A stretch of 46,234 nt of DNA, from the NCBI GenBank assembly GCA_029218825.1, contig JAQXSC010000104.1:1-46234 (forward strand), read 5' to 3'. Source of the stretch: Oscillospiraceae bacterium. GTDB taxonomy: Bacteria > Bacillota > Clostridia > Oscillospirales > Acutalibacteraceae. Below the pieces are notes generated by a model. That model made no database searches. It saw only the letters and a list, made by a program, of their open reading frames with translations, and was not told where the DNA came from. Numbering within the stretch: position 1 is the stretch's first letter; every line of letters starts with the position of its first letter. The position numbers and the translations under genes were made by a program. This document shows, piece by piece, positions 1 to 7,990 of this stretch.

Positions 1-2903
1 CCCATTGGAACAGTTGTAGGCTCAGGAGTTTCTGTAGTTGGCTGTGTCTGTTCTGTTGTTGAATAAGTTGGCTGTGTTGGCTGAGTTGGCTGTGTAGTAT
101 GATCAGTTGGTTTTGTCTCCGGTGCATCGGTAGTAGGCTCAGTTACAACAGGCTGTGAAGATTCTGTTGTAGGTTGTGTAGGCTGTGTAGTAGTTGTTGT
201 AGGCTCAGGCTTTTCAGTAGTTGGCTGTGTGCCTGCTGTTGTCGGCTGAGTTGTTGGTTGAGTCGGAGCCGTAGTAGGTTTGGTAGTTGCAGTAGTCGGC
301 TGTGTTGGAGCAGTTGAAGGGGTAGTTACCGGAACAGGCTCGTCACCGATTGTAATCTGTCTTGTTGAGGAGGCTGTCTTGCCTGTTGATGTATCGGTAA
401 GTACACAACCGATTGTGTAGTTGCCCTTTTCTGTAGGTGTCCACTGATACTCAGCACTTGCGCTGTTGGAAACTGTGGAGCCGTTTACCTTAAATTCGTA
501 GTTGTAGTTTCCGCTGCCGTTGTATGCCTCTGCCATTAGAGTGATGTTGCTTCCTACACCCTGTGCGCCTGCTTTGTCAGCACCGAAGTTCACCTCAAGA
601 GGAGCCTCATTTACAACTGTGTCTTTCAGTAATGCGCCTACACGAGCAAGTGGAACAGTGATGTTATCAATGTCCTCTTTTTCGTGAGAGGTTGATGGGT
701 CATAACTGTACTCAATATTTGCGTTATCCTGCATTGTTGGGTCATATGGCAAACAGTCCATACCGGAAGTACCATATGTCAAGATCTGCATTACGCCGAT
801 ACCGTTGGTTTCAAGATAACTCTTGTCAATGCCTAAGTTTTTCAGAGGAATAGCAGTTTCGTAAATAAAACCGTATTCGTCCTTGTAGCCGTAATCCCTA
901 AAGTCAACCCAATTTGAGTCTTCCTCAAAGGTTTCGCCTAATTTATTACCGCCCTTTGGCTGTTTTACACCGATAATGCTGTCGCTTAATGTTCCGTTTC
1001 CGTGAGCAATTTTAAAGCCGTTCTTGTTGTCCTGCTTATCAAAAGATGTTACACCGATTGGAATAGCAGTGTCATAGTTGAACATATAGTTATCGGTTGC
1101 TTCGTCATATTTATCTGCTTTGAATATTGAAGCACCGCCGTTTGAGTTGTTACTGTCAAATGCGATTAGTGTATCTACGTTAGTTGTAAAGTTAATTCCG
1201 CCGTCTTTTGCCACACCGCCTGTACAACCCCACACAAATGGGTTTGTGAACTCTGCGCCTGACTTAATATCTGTACCCCAAGCAGTACCGTCTGCGTGAA
1301 TTTCAGGATTTACGCTTAAAGCAAGGTACATTGGAATTGAGTTTCTCCAAGGTCTTGCTTCGTTAGATGCAGCAAAGTCATCGGATGGAGATACAATGTA
1401 GGTTGTGTTTGCCATTTCCCACATAAAGTACAGGTTTTCTTCATCCCAAGCCGCATAGAGAGCGTAATCGTCCCAAGGCTGTTCGTGCATTGAGGACGGC
1501 ATATACACACGCGGGTCGTCATTTGCAACACCCTGTGCAATAATCATTGAGCTGTCCCAATCACTTGGATTTCCGTCAACTGTGATAGTTTTGTTTTTAC
1601 CTAACTGCATATTGGGATTAGTACCGTATTTTCCGCTTATAGGTGCAGTTTTGTGTCCGTCAGAATCGGATGCAAAGGTTGTATTTGTTTTTGTGAAAGA
1701 CCTTTTGTATGTATAGTCTTTTGAGGTTGTAACGCCCTCTGCGTTAGTAGCCGTTAGTGTTAGAGTAATATCCTTTTTGCTGATTTTACCCTGACCTACG
1801 GATACTGTTGTGTCGCCTGTGTATTCATATACGGAGCCACCGTCAATTTGGTATGTACCCTTAACAGCATTCTTAAGACCGATTTTTACGTTAAGCTCAT
1901 CGGTTTTAAATGATGTTCCGCTTGCAGTGTATGCAAAGCCTGCAGGCTGTCCGTCAGGAGTGCCGTAATCTACCCACTGATTGTCGGCAGTTAACAGTTT
2001 ACACTCGCCCTTTTTTATGGGCAGACCGCCGTTTTCAGGGTATTGCTCCTTGTCAGGCTTTTCCTTGCCGTTGTTTACGATAATATTTTCGCTTACAAAT
2101 GCTGAACCTAAAGTGTAGAAATACTTGCCGTCAGCATCCTGTTGCATAAGCTCGCCGGGCCACTCTGCATTTTCCTTTGTGCCGTATGCGTAGATGTAAA
2201 CTTCTTCCCAGTTGTAGCCTGAGTTGTCAAAATACACGATTGATGATGCTACAGGAGTAGATGATTTTTTGTAGGTGTAGGTTTCGGTGGCAGTGTCCTT
2301 GCCGTCAGTTGCAGTTAATACTAATGTGATAGTGTCACCGATTTCTGCATCCTTGCCTAACACAATAACATCACCGTTTGCAAAGGCTGTTTTAGTACCG
2401 CCGTTTACAGTGTAGTAGGATTCCGTAGCACTTGAAACGCTGAGTTTTACGGAAATGCTGTCCATAAAGTCACCGCTTGGCTGTGATGCGGAAACAGCAA
2501 GACCTAATGAATATACACTTGCAGTTGCGTCCCAACATTTGTTGCCGTAGGTGTTGGTTGTGTAGGTTGTGCCTACTTTCCAAATGTAGCCGTCGCCGGG
2601 GTGCTTTAAATCCCCTGTCTGGAAACCGTTACCGTCATTGATTACAAATTTGGAAAATCCCGCAGGGCAGGTGTAACTGTAAATGTTACCGCTGACCTTT
2701 GTCATTGGATTTCCGGGCCAACTTGGGTTACCGCTTGATGCGTCCCAATAGTAAATGTAGATTGTGTCGCCCCAATCTGTAGGCTTTTCAAAATAAATTA
2801 CATCGCCTGAGGCTGCGTCAGCCGATATTGCCAAGCCTGTTACCGTTGATAATATCAACAGCATTGTTAAAATTATGCTTAGTGATTTTTTTATTGTTTT
2901 CAT
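1..2903 (-). CDS. Secreted multi-module starch-binding protein (CBM26-CBM26-CBM74-like), Sas6-like, 3' end outside window
   Basis: The open frame runs from ATG at 2903 (AGAAGGAGG just upstream) off the window, 967 codons seen. Residues 1-30 are a signal peptide. Two CBM26-like starch-binding modules lie at about 34-120 and 220-315 (each YFxxxxxWxxxYIYxY with a WPG motif). After each comes a chitobiase/FN3-like spacer. A large domain at about 435-755 opens ITVDGNPSDWD and looks like CBM74, a raw-starch-binding family. An Ig-like domain follows (about 760-850), then a Thr-Pro-Gln linker to the edge. No catalytic domain is visible. Known: R. bromii Sas6 pairs CBM26 with CBM74 and ends in a dockerin. 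Inference: this binds granular starch at the surface and may carry a dockerin beyond the edge. The CBM74 call is by eye. Confidence 0.75.
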   Translation of the reverse strand, partial: MKTIKKSLSIILTMLLILSTVTGLAISADAASGDVIYFEKPTDWGDTIYIYYWDASSGNPSWPGNPMTKVSGNIYSYTCPAGFSKFVINDGNGFQTGDLKHPGDGYIWKVGTTYTTNTYGNKCWDATASVYSLGLAVSASQPSGDFMDSISVKLSVSSATESYYTVNGGTKTAFANGDVIVLGKDAEIGDTITLVLTATDGKDTATETYTYKKSSTPVASSIVYFDNSGYNWEEVYIYAYGTKENAEWPGELMQQDADGKYFYTLGSAFVSENIIVNNGKEKPDKEQYPENGGLPIKKGECKLLTADNQWVDYGTPDGQPAGFAYTASGTSFKTDELNVKIGLKNAVKGTYQIDGGSVYEYTGDTTVSVGQGKISKKDITLTLTATNAEGVTTSKDYTYKRSFTKTNTTFASDSDGHKTAPISGKYGTNPNMQLGKNKTITVDGNPSDWDSSMIIAQGVANDDPRVYMPSSMHEQPWDDYALYAAWDEENLYFMWEMANTTYIVSPSDDFAASNEARPWRNSIPMYLALSVNPEIHADGTAWGTDIKSGAEFTNPFVWGCTGGVAKDGGINFTTNVDTLIAFDSNNSNGGASIFKADKYDEATDNYMFNYDTAIPIGVTSFDKQDNKNGFKIAHGNGTLSDSIIGVKQPKGGNKLGETFEEDSNWVDFRDYGYKDEYGFIYETAIPLKNLGIDKSYLETNGIGVMQILTYGTSGMDCLPYDPTMQDNANIEYSYDPSTSHEKEDIDNITVPLARVGALLKDTVVNEAPLEVNFGADKAGAQGVGSNITLMAEAYNGSGNYNYEFKVNGSTVSNSASAEYQWTPTEKGNYTIGCVLTDTSTGKTASSTRQITIGDEPVPVTTPSTAPTQPTTATTKPTTAPTQPTTQPTTAGTQPTTEKPEPTTTTTQPTQPTTESSQPVVTEPTTDAPETKPTDHTTQPTQPTQPTYSTTEQTQPTTETPEPTTVPM

Positions 2904-3097
2904 AAACAAAACCTCCTTCTCATTTAATTTTATACTAAATTGAAAATATATACAACGGATTTCAGTATAATTTGTTACAGTAATTATCAATTTCGTCAAT
3001 ATTGTTAAAAATGCAAATTCTTTTTGGTGAAAATGTTTAAAGAAAAATCAGAAATACAGGCATTTAGATTACATTATTTTTTAGGATTTTTCTTGTA

Positions 3098-3126
3098 TTG
3101 ACAAGTCCTGTTTTCTAAATTAAAAT
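3098..3126 (+). promoter_or_regulatory. SigA promoter of the pyruvyl transferase-like gene
   Basis: TTGACA (3098-3103), a 17-nt spacer and TAAAAT (3121-3126) form a near-consensus promoter. The predicted start lies about 27 nt upstream of the ATG at 3160. It sits in the 256-bp divergent gap shared with the starch-binding protein gene. Confidence 0.75.
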
Positions 3127-3159
3127 GGTGTAAAGGATAATGTTAAAAGGAAAAATATT

Positions 3160-4422
3160 ATGAAATACGGTATTATTTTTAACAAAAGCAATATGAATAT
3201 CGGCGACGATATTCAGGCATACGCAACAGCAAGATTTTTACCAAGGATAGATTACTATATTGACAGAGAACATATAGACGAATTTCAGCCTGAAAACAAT
3301 GAGCCTGTTGCTGTAATTATGAACGCCTGGTATATGTGGCAAAAATGGAATTGGCCTCCCTCAAAGTACATAATTCCCCTTATGACAGGCTTTCACTATG
3401 CCGACCACCAACTGTCAAATCAGTGGTACGGCTCACCTGTGAAGTTTGAGTTTTTAACAGGTATCGGCGCAGATTATCTCAATGCCTACGGCCCTGTAGG
3501 ATGTCGTGATAATTTCACTTTGGAAAGGCTGCAGGAGGCAGGAGTTGAGGGATATTTCAGCGGTTGCATTACTATGACCTTACCTAAAATGCCTGAAACC
3601 GAGGACAGGGGCAAGTACATTTGCCTTGTTGATGTGGATAAAAGGGTAACAAAGAAAATTCAGCAACAACTTGAAAATGAGGATATTGAAGTTAAAATCA
3701 GTTCCCACATAAGAGAAAGAAACCCTGACCTTTCTTGGGAGGACAGGGTTAAAATGGTAGAGGATATTCTAACAAACTACCAAAACTCAAGGTGCGCTGT
3801 TACCAAACGTCTGCACGTTGCTCTGCCTTGTTTGGCTATGGGAGTGCCTGTGCTTTTGATACGTGGCAACGAGGACGATACTCGCTTTGACCCATACTAT
3901 AATTTTCTGCATTTTACAAGAGTTGACGACTTTCTTGAAGGCAAATGCAACTATGATTTTCTAAATCCCCCTCAAAACAGCAACGAGTATCTAAAGTACA
4001 GAGTGCAGATTATTGAAAATACGGAAAAGTTCGTTAAGGAAACGGAGAATACAGACAAATCCCTTGATGAACTTATCAAAACTACATACACGGAAGATGA
4101 AATAAAACTGTGGCGACACGACGTTATGAAAAAGGCTTTGGAAACATGGTTTTATGACAGCCACGAAAAGCACAAAATTGTTGTAGATAAAAACAAGGAG
4201 ATTAAGCAATTAACAAAAGACAACAACGTTAATAAAGAAAAACTCCAAAGGCAAAAGGATACCATAAAAGCAAACAAGGAAAAAATCAAAGAAAAGAATG
4301 TAAAAATAGAAAAATTAAAGGACGAAAATAAACAACTGAAAAAACAGGTTGAGTACCTTAAAACTCAACCTCTGCTTTCAATTATCAAAGGACGCTTGAA
4401 GAATAAGGTTAAGAGAAAGTAA
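3160..4422 (+). CDS. Polysaccharide pyruvyl transferase family protein with C-terminal coiled coil
   Basis: 420 residues, AAAGGA ribosome binding site before ATG. The N-terminus (YGIIFNKSNMNIGDDIQA) and the later TKRLHVALPCLAMGVPVLLI segment match the PS_pyruv_trans fold, a GT-B-like fold that transfers pyruvate or related groups onto cell-surface polysaccharide. Residues about 340-405 are very Lys/Glu/Asn-rich with heptad spacing, a coiled coil not typical of the family that could mediate oligomerisation or membrane-side docking. There is no signal peptide, so it should be cytoplasmic. An acyltransferase gene lies downstream, consistent with envelope glycan decoration. The substrate is unknown. 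It could also be a pyruvyl-transferase-fold protein with a different role. Confidence 0.6.
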   Translation: MKYGIIFNKSNMNIGDDIQAYATARFLPRIDYYIDREHIDEFQPENNEPVAVIMNAWYMWQKWNWPPSKYIIPLMTGFHYADHQLSNQWYGSPVKFEFLTGIGADYLNAYGPVGCRDNFTLERLQEAGVEGYFSGCITMTLPKMPETEDRGKYICLVDVDKRVTKKIQQQLENEDIEVKISSHIRERNPDLSWEDRVKMVEDILTNYQNSRCAVTKRLHVALPCLAMGVPVLLIRGNEDDTRFDPYYNFLHFTRVDDFLEGKCNYDFLNPPQNSNEYLKYRVQIIENTEKFVKETENTDKSLDELIKTTYTEDEIKLWRHDVMKKALETWFYDSHEKHKIVVDKNKEIKQLTKDNNVNKEKLQRQKDTIKANKEKIKEKNVKIEKLKDENKQLKKQVEYLKTQPLLSIIKGRLKNKVKRK

Positions 4423-4440
4423 GAGTTAAGTCGGATAATA

Positions 4441-4520
4441 CCAAAATAACTTACTTATTATCTTGCTTATTATCTTGCGTATTTATTAAATCCAAAGGGT
4501 TATTTTGGAGAAATAAGTAA
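4441..4520 (+). other. Interleaved inverted repeats in the 3' region of the pyruvyl transferase gene
   Basis: CCAAAATAAC (4441-4450) is complementary to GTTATTTTGG (4499-4508). TTACTTATT (4451-4459) is complementary to AATAAGTAA (4512-4520). The two pairings cross, as in a pseudoknot. CTTATTATCTTG repeats lie between them. The function is unknown, and AT-richness makes chance possible. Confidence 0.4.
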
Positions 4521-4535
4521 AATTTTTAAAATTTT

Positions 4536-4562
4536 TGCAACCATTTTTATCCTATGTGCGTA
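4536..4562 (+). promoter_or_regulatory. ECF-sigma-type promoter 1 (upstream of acyltransferase)
   Basis: TGCAAC (4536-4541), 17 nt, then CGTA (4559-4562). This is the AAC/CGT architecture of extracytoplasmic-function sigma promoters. A near-identical copy with the same spacing lies at 5808-5834, including the extension GTGCGTATTATTAGTGAAA. Confidence 0.65.
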
Positions 4563-4642
4563 TTATTAGTGAAAATCTAAAAGCGTTCTATTCTGTTTAG
4601 GCTAAAAATATACAGGAAAATTAATGCGCACAGGGTACAAAA

Positions 4643-5794
4643 ATGAAAAAGAAAATAACACAAAACAACAGCGAAAGTGTAAATCTGCAATTCAAACTGT
4701 TGTCGGCTATAGGGATAATAATTATCGTTGCGGGGCATTGTTATCACGGGGGAATTTCTCTTGGGTACGAGTGGTTTCCAACATATTCCTTTAATATCGC
4801 TCTGCTTGTTTTTATTTCGGGCTATTTCTACAATCCCACACATCAAGACCATCCGCTGAAATACATATGGAAACGGACAAAGCGTTTGCTGATTCCTGCA
4901 TATTTGTGGAATATTGTTTACGGCTTGTTTATCCTGTTTATGGGAAACTTCGGTTACACAATTGGAGCAGAAGTTAATTTATACAATTTGTTTGTAATGC
5001 CCTTTGTTGACGGAGAGGCTTTTCTCTATAACCTTGGCTCTTGGTTTGTATATCCGCTGTTTTTGGTATGCGCAGTCAATGTTTTATTCAGAAAATTACT
5101 GAAACTTATTAAGCTTGAAAACGAATATTTCATCACCGTAATTTCTCTTGCAGTGGGAATGGTAGGAATCCAACTTTCAATAAACAGCAGTGCTGCAGGG
5201 GTACACGGTATATGGTTGCTGCTGTTCAGGGCTATGTTCTTCCTGCCCTGTTTTCAATTCGGACGGTTTTATAAATCTAATCTTGAAAAGCACGACAATC
5301 TTAACAGCATAGCGTATTTTGCCATTATTTTCGGCGTACAATTATTACTGTTGACATTCTTCCAAAATCTCGAATACACTCCCTCAAAGTGCAGTGGATT
5401 TAGCAACGGTTTTATTGTGCCTTACCTAACAGCAATAACAGGAATTGCCTTTTGGCTGAGAATTTCAAAATTGCTGACACCGATTATCAAGGATTGGAAA
5501 TTTGTCAGATTAATCGCCGACAACACCTACAGCATTATGATTCATCAGATGCTTGGTTATATGAGCGTGAAATGGCTGTTCTGTATTGTCAGTATGACAA
5601 CTCCCTTGTTTGCCGACTTCAACATTCAGTCCATGAAAACAAGCATATGGTACTATTATCTGCCAAAGGGACTGCAACAGTACGGAATGCTCTACTTAGC
5701 AGGTGGAATATTCCTGCCTATATTAATTCAAAAAATTTGCGACTTGATTTACGGAGCAGTGAAAAAGCATATGCCTGTTTTAAATAAAAAATAA
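4643..5794 (+). CDS. Acyltransferase family 3 membrane protein (putative surface polysaccharide O-acetyltransferase)
   Basis: 383 residues with about ten hydrophobic segments. The N-terminal segment IIIIVAGHCYHGG and the following ALLVFISGYFY with a basic WKRTKRLLIPAYLWN are the signature of Acyl_transf_3 proteins, which move acetyl or other acyl groups from cytoplasmic donors to extracellular glycans; the His in AGHCYH corresponds to the conserved catalytic-site histidine. The ribosome binding site (CAGGG) is weak. It lies behind an ECF-type promoter that recurs before the next gene, suggesting an envelope-stress regulon. Related neighbours in this family O-acetylate peptidoglycan or teichoic/exopolysaccharide, which can confer lysozyme resistance; the actual substrate is not deducible here. 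Confidence 0.75.
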   Translation: MKKKITQNNSESVNLQFKLLSAIGIIIIVAGHCYHGGISLGYEWFPTYSFNIALLVFISGYFYNPTHQDHPLKYIWKRTKRLLIPAYLWNIVYGLFILFMGNFGYTIGAEVNLYNLFVMPFVDGEAFLYNLGSWFVYPLFLVCAVNVLFRKLLKLIKLENEYFITVISLAVGMVGIQLSINSSAAGVHGIWLLLFRAMFFLPCFQFGRFYKSNLEKHDNLNSIAYFAIIFGVQLLLLTFFQNLEYTPSKCSGFSNGFIVPYLTAITGIAFWLRISKLLTPIIKDWKFVRLIADNTYSIMIHQMLGYMSVKWLFCIVSMTTPLFADFNIQSMKTSIWYYYLPKGLQQYGMLYLAGGIFLPILIQKICDLIYGAVKKHMPVLNKK

Positions 5795-5807
5795 TTTTTC
5801 CAAATTT

Positions 5808-5834
5808 TGCAACCATTTTGCTTCTTGGTGCGTA
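5808..5834 (+). promoter_or_regulatory. ECF-sigma-type promoter 2 (upstream of small anchored protein)
   Basis: TGCAAC (5808-5813), 17 nt, CGTA (5831-5834). It shares ATTTTGCAACCATTTT around the -35 and GTGCGTATTATTAGTGAAA around the -10 with the copy at 4536. The predicted transcription start falls at about 5841-5843, which excludes the GTG at 5841 as a translation start. Confidence 0.65.
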
Positions 5835-5873
5835 TTATTAGTGAAAGACTTAATTTTGAAAGGAGTTTTAAAT

Positions 5874-6428
5874 ATGAAACCTTATGTAAAGATACTTTCG
5901 ATTGCATTTTGTTTATTGATAATGGTAGGAGCGTTGCCCTTTACTGCAAGTGCTTATGAGGGGGAAATCGACGCAATATGCGAAATCTCAAGTGTGGCAA
6001 CAGATGACGAGGCTACATACGATGAGGCAACCTATGATGAGGCAACCTGTGACGAAATTTGCTACGCCACAATAGACGAATTTTACTATGCTACATATTG
6101 TTCCGGCGGTGTGTCTATTCCGAAAGATGTAAATTCTTTCGGAAGTGCAAGTGACAACCACGTTGCTGTTGTAACAGGCAACGATAAACTTCACCCGGAA
6201 AATACAACAGAAAAAGCAAAGCGCAAGGATACTAAATCCGTAGATACATTTGTATCCGATAAAAACACCCCAAAAAGCGGTATCGGTGATACAAAAACGT
6301 TGAAAGTTCAGAGCGCACCTATTTTCGGCAATATGCTCCTTTGGGTGATTTGCGGTTCTGTTTTATGTATTTTAGGTGCAGGTACGATGTGCTTTGTACT
6401 TATTAAACGCAAAAGGCTCAACAAATAA
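5874..6428 (+). CDS. Small signal-peptide and C-terminal-anchor protein with DEATY repeats, function unknown
   Basis: 184 residues from ATG 5874, chosen because GAAAGGAG (5858-5865) lies 8 nt upstream and the in-frame GTG at 5841 coincides with the predicted ECF transcription start. Residues 1-28 are a signal peptide ending TASA. An acidic stretch with three DEATY/DEATC units follows (nt about 6003-6050, tandem 15-bp repeats). The middle is Lys/Thr-rich. The end is a transmembrane helix (about 150-175) with a KRKRLNK cytoplasmic tail. I recognise no family. The design (exported low-complexity body, single membrane anchor, ECF promoter) suggests a cell-envelope protein induced by surface stress. 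Repeat number may vary between strains. Confidence 0.7.
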   Translation: MKPYVKILSIAFCLLIMVGALPFTASAYEGEIDAICEISSVATDDEATYDEATYDEATCDEICYATIDEFYYATYCSGGVSIPKDVNSFGSASDNHVAVVTGNDKLHPENTTEKAKRKDTKSVDTFVSDKNTPKSGIGDTKTLKVQSAPIFGNMLLWVICGSVLCILGAGTMCFVLIKRKRLNK

Positions 6429-6450
6429 AATTAAATAATATTTAATAACT

Positions 6451-6477
6451 AATGGGGCTGTAAAAAACAGCCCCATT
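6451..6477. terminator. Bidirectional terminator between convergent genes
   Basis: AATGGGGCTG (6451-6460) and CAGCCCCATT (6468-6477) form a perfect 10-bp stem around an A-rich loop, between the stops of the 5874-6428 and 6485-7186 genes. Confidence 0.8.
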
Positions 6478-6484
6478 TCTTATT

Positions 6485-7186
6485 TTATAAAATTCTGCCG
6501 TCAATGGATATTGTAACAACCTGCCACGGAATGAACTTTCCGCTGTCCTGTAGTGCTTTCTTTGCGGCATTTTCAAGGCCACCGCAACAAGGAACTTCCA
6601 TTCTTAACACAGTAACTTCCCTTATATCGTTACTTTTGATAATCTCCGTTAATTTTTCCGTATAGTCTATACCATCAAGTTTTGGGCAACCTATTATTGT
6701 AATTTTGCCCTCCATAAAATCCTTGTGGATATTTGCGTAGGCATAGGCTGTGCAGTCAGCGGCTATCAGCAGTTTAGCGCCGTTAAAGTAGGGAGCATTA
6801 ACAGGCACAAGTTTAATTTGGCAAGGCCATTGTCCCAACTTGCTCTCCATTGGAGTAGTGGGATTTTCCGTTACACTTCCCCTGTTAAATTGGCGCAACT
6901 GATGACCGGGACAGCCGGAATGTACCGGGTTGCTTTCCTGTTGCATTTTAATCTTTTTGTTTTCAAGAACTGCCTTTTCGTTATATTCCGCCGCTTCACG
7001 CTCCACAAAAGTTATTGCGCCTGTTGGACAGGCAGGCAAACAATCTCCCAAACCGTCACAGTAATCGTCACGCAAAAGTTTTGCTTTTCCGTTTACCATA
7101 CCGATTGCGCCCTCGTGACACGCCTCTGCACAAGCACCGCAACCATTACATAAGTCTTCATTTATATTAATAATTCTTCGTTTCAT
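6485..7186 (-). CDS. 4Fe-4S ferredoxin-domain protein (Fnr-linked)
   Basis: 233 residues from ATG 7186, preceded by AAGGAGG (7193-7199); a longer frame to 7258 would overlap the operator and promoter. Two cluster motifs sit at the N-terminus: CNGCGACAEACHEGAI (CxxCxxCxxxC) and CDGLGDCLPACPTGAI (CxxxxxCxxxC), so it should carry two [4Fe-4S] clusters. The remaining 150 residues include GCPGH and a conserved VPCCGGLE segment that could bind another metal. Such proteins are common in Clostridia beside a Crp/Fnr regulator, often in hydroxylamine reductase (Hcp) or redox-stress regulons, but no hcp is in this window. The class II-like operator placement suggests activation by the adjacent regulator. 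Confidence 0.8.
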   Translation of the reverse strand: MKRRIININEDLCNGCGACAEACHEGAIGMVNGKAKLLRDDYCDGLGDCLPACPTGAITFVEREAAEYNEKAVLENKKIKMQQESNPVHSGCPGHQLRQFNRGSVTENPTTPMESKLGQWPCQIKLVPVNAPYFNGAKLLIAADCTAYAYANIHKDFMEGKITIIGCPKLDGIDYTEKLTEIIKSNDIREVTVLRMEVPCCGGLENAAKKALQDSGKFIPWQVVTISIDGRIL

Positions 7187-7200
7187 AAGAAACCTCCTTG

Positions 7201-7229
7201 TTGATTTATTGACTGTATTATAATATAAT
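7201..7229 (+). promoter_or_regulatory. Promoter of the Crp/Fnr regulator gene
   Basis: TTGATT (7201-7206), a 17-nt spacer and TATAAT (7224-7229) give a predicted start near 7236. The palindromic operator at 7244-7259 then lies just downstream of the start, the position of a road-block autorepressor site. Confidence 0.6.
7217..7222 (-). promoter_or_regulatory. -10 element of the ferredoxin gene promoter
   Basis: On the minus strand TATAAT spans 7222-7217, giving a predicted start at 7210. No good -35 is present. The operator centre at 7251.5 falls exactly at -41.5, the class II activator position for Crp/Fnr proteins. Confidence 0.6.
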
Positions 7230-7243
7230 GAGCAAAAATAATA

Positions 7244-7259
7244 TGTGGTTATTACCACA
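7244..7259. promoter_or_regulatory. Crp/Fnr-type operator
   Basis: TGTGGT-TATT-ACCACA is a perfect 16-bp inverted repeat with Crp/Fnr half-site architecture. It lies between the divergent ferredoxin and Crp/Fnr genes, 17 bp before the regulator's ATG. It is placed to activate the ferredoxin gene and repress the regulator. Confidence 0.7.
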
Positions 7260-7276
7260 AAACTACGAGGCGAATA

Positions 7277-7924
7277 ATGGAAATACTGTCATACCCACTT
7301 TTTAAAAACATTACCGAAACCGAGTACAATCAAATTTTGCTATTGAAATGTGCAAGGGAAGTAACATACGAAAAAAATCAAATCATTTTCCACACAGGTG
7401 ACATAACCGATGAGTTGGGGTTGATTTCGAAAGGCACTATTAATATAGAAAGCAACGATTTTTGGGGCAACAAAAGTATACTTAACAACGTATCTAAAGG
7501 TCAGGTTTTTGCCGAAACATACGCCCTTTGCTCCGTTCCGTTAATGGTAGATGTAACCGCTATGGAAAAAACAACCGTGTTGTTTTTTAATTTAAAAATT
7601 TTGCTTTCACAGGAAAACAGCAAATACTCCTGGCAAACACGACTTATGCACAATTTGTTAATGCTGTCCTCCAATAAAAACCTGGTGTTGAGCAACCGAA
7701 TTTTCTGCACATCTCCAAAGCATATACGTTCACGTGTAATGACCTATCTGTCGTCACAGGCAGTAGGACACTCAAACAACAACATAACCATTCCTTTTAA
7801 CAGGCAACAAATGGCTGATTACCTTAACGTGGAGCGGACTGCACTTTCAAAAGAATTAAGCAGAATGAAAAAAGACGGAATTATAGATTATTGGAAAAAC
7901 AGTTTTAAACTTTACAACGAATAG
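7277..7924 (+). CDS. Crp/Fnr family transcriptional regulator
   Basis: 215 residues. The N-terminal half is a cyclic-nucleotide-binding-like beta barrel (FHTGDITDELGLISKGTINI at about 35-60, then GQVFAETYAL). A dimerisation helix follows, and the C-terminus is a winged HTH with RQQMADYLNVERTALSKELS as the recognition unit. The Fnr-type N-terminal cysteine cluster is absent, so it does not sense oxygen through a classical Fnr cluster; it could bind a small ligand, heme, or respond through the partner ferredoxin. It is divergent from the ferredoxin gene with one shared palindrome, implying autorepression and partner activation. The ribosome binding site is a modest GAGG. Confidence 0.85.
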   Translation: MEILSYPLFKNITETEYNQILLLKCAREVTYEKNQIIFHTGDITDELGLISKGTINIESNDFWGNKSILNNVSKGQVFAETYALCSVPLMVDVTAMEKTTVLFFNLKILLSQENSKYSWQTRLMHNLLMLSSNKNLVLSNRIFCTSPKHIRSRVMTYLSSQAVGHSNNNITIPFNRQQMADYLNVERTALSKELSRMKKDGIIDYWKNSFKLYNE

Positions 7925-7943
7925 TACGGCAATGTAACAAAAG

Positions 7944-7990
7944 AAAACTGTGAAAACAAAGACAGCACTTCATTTTTTCACAGTTTTTTT
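7944..7990 (+). terminator. Terminator of the Crp/Fnr gene
   Basis: AAAACTGTGAAAA (7944-7956) pairs with TTTTCACAGTTTT (7975-7987), followed by a seven-T run. It overlaps the 3' end of the convergent nucleotidyltransferase gene. Confidence 0.7.

Noticed and set aside
1316..1540. 74-residue minus-strand frame
   Set aside because: It is a shadow of the 1-2903 starch-binding gene, whose own frame is open throughout and domain-rich.
5841..5843. GTG as the start of the DEATY-repeat protein
   Set aside because: It coincides with the predicted ECF transcription start; ATG 5874 has a good ribosome binding site and starts a signal peptide.
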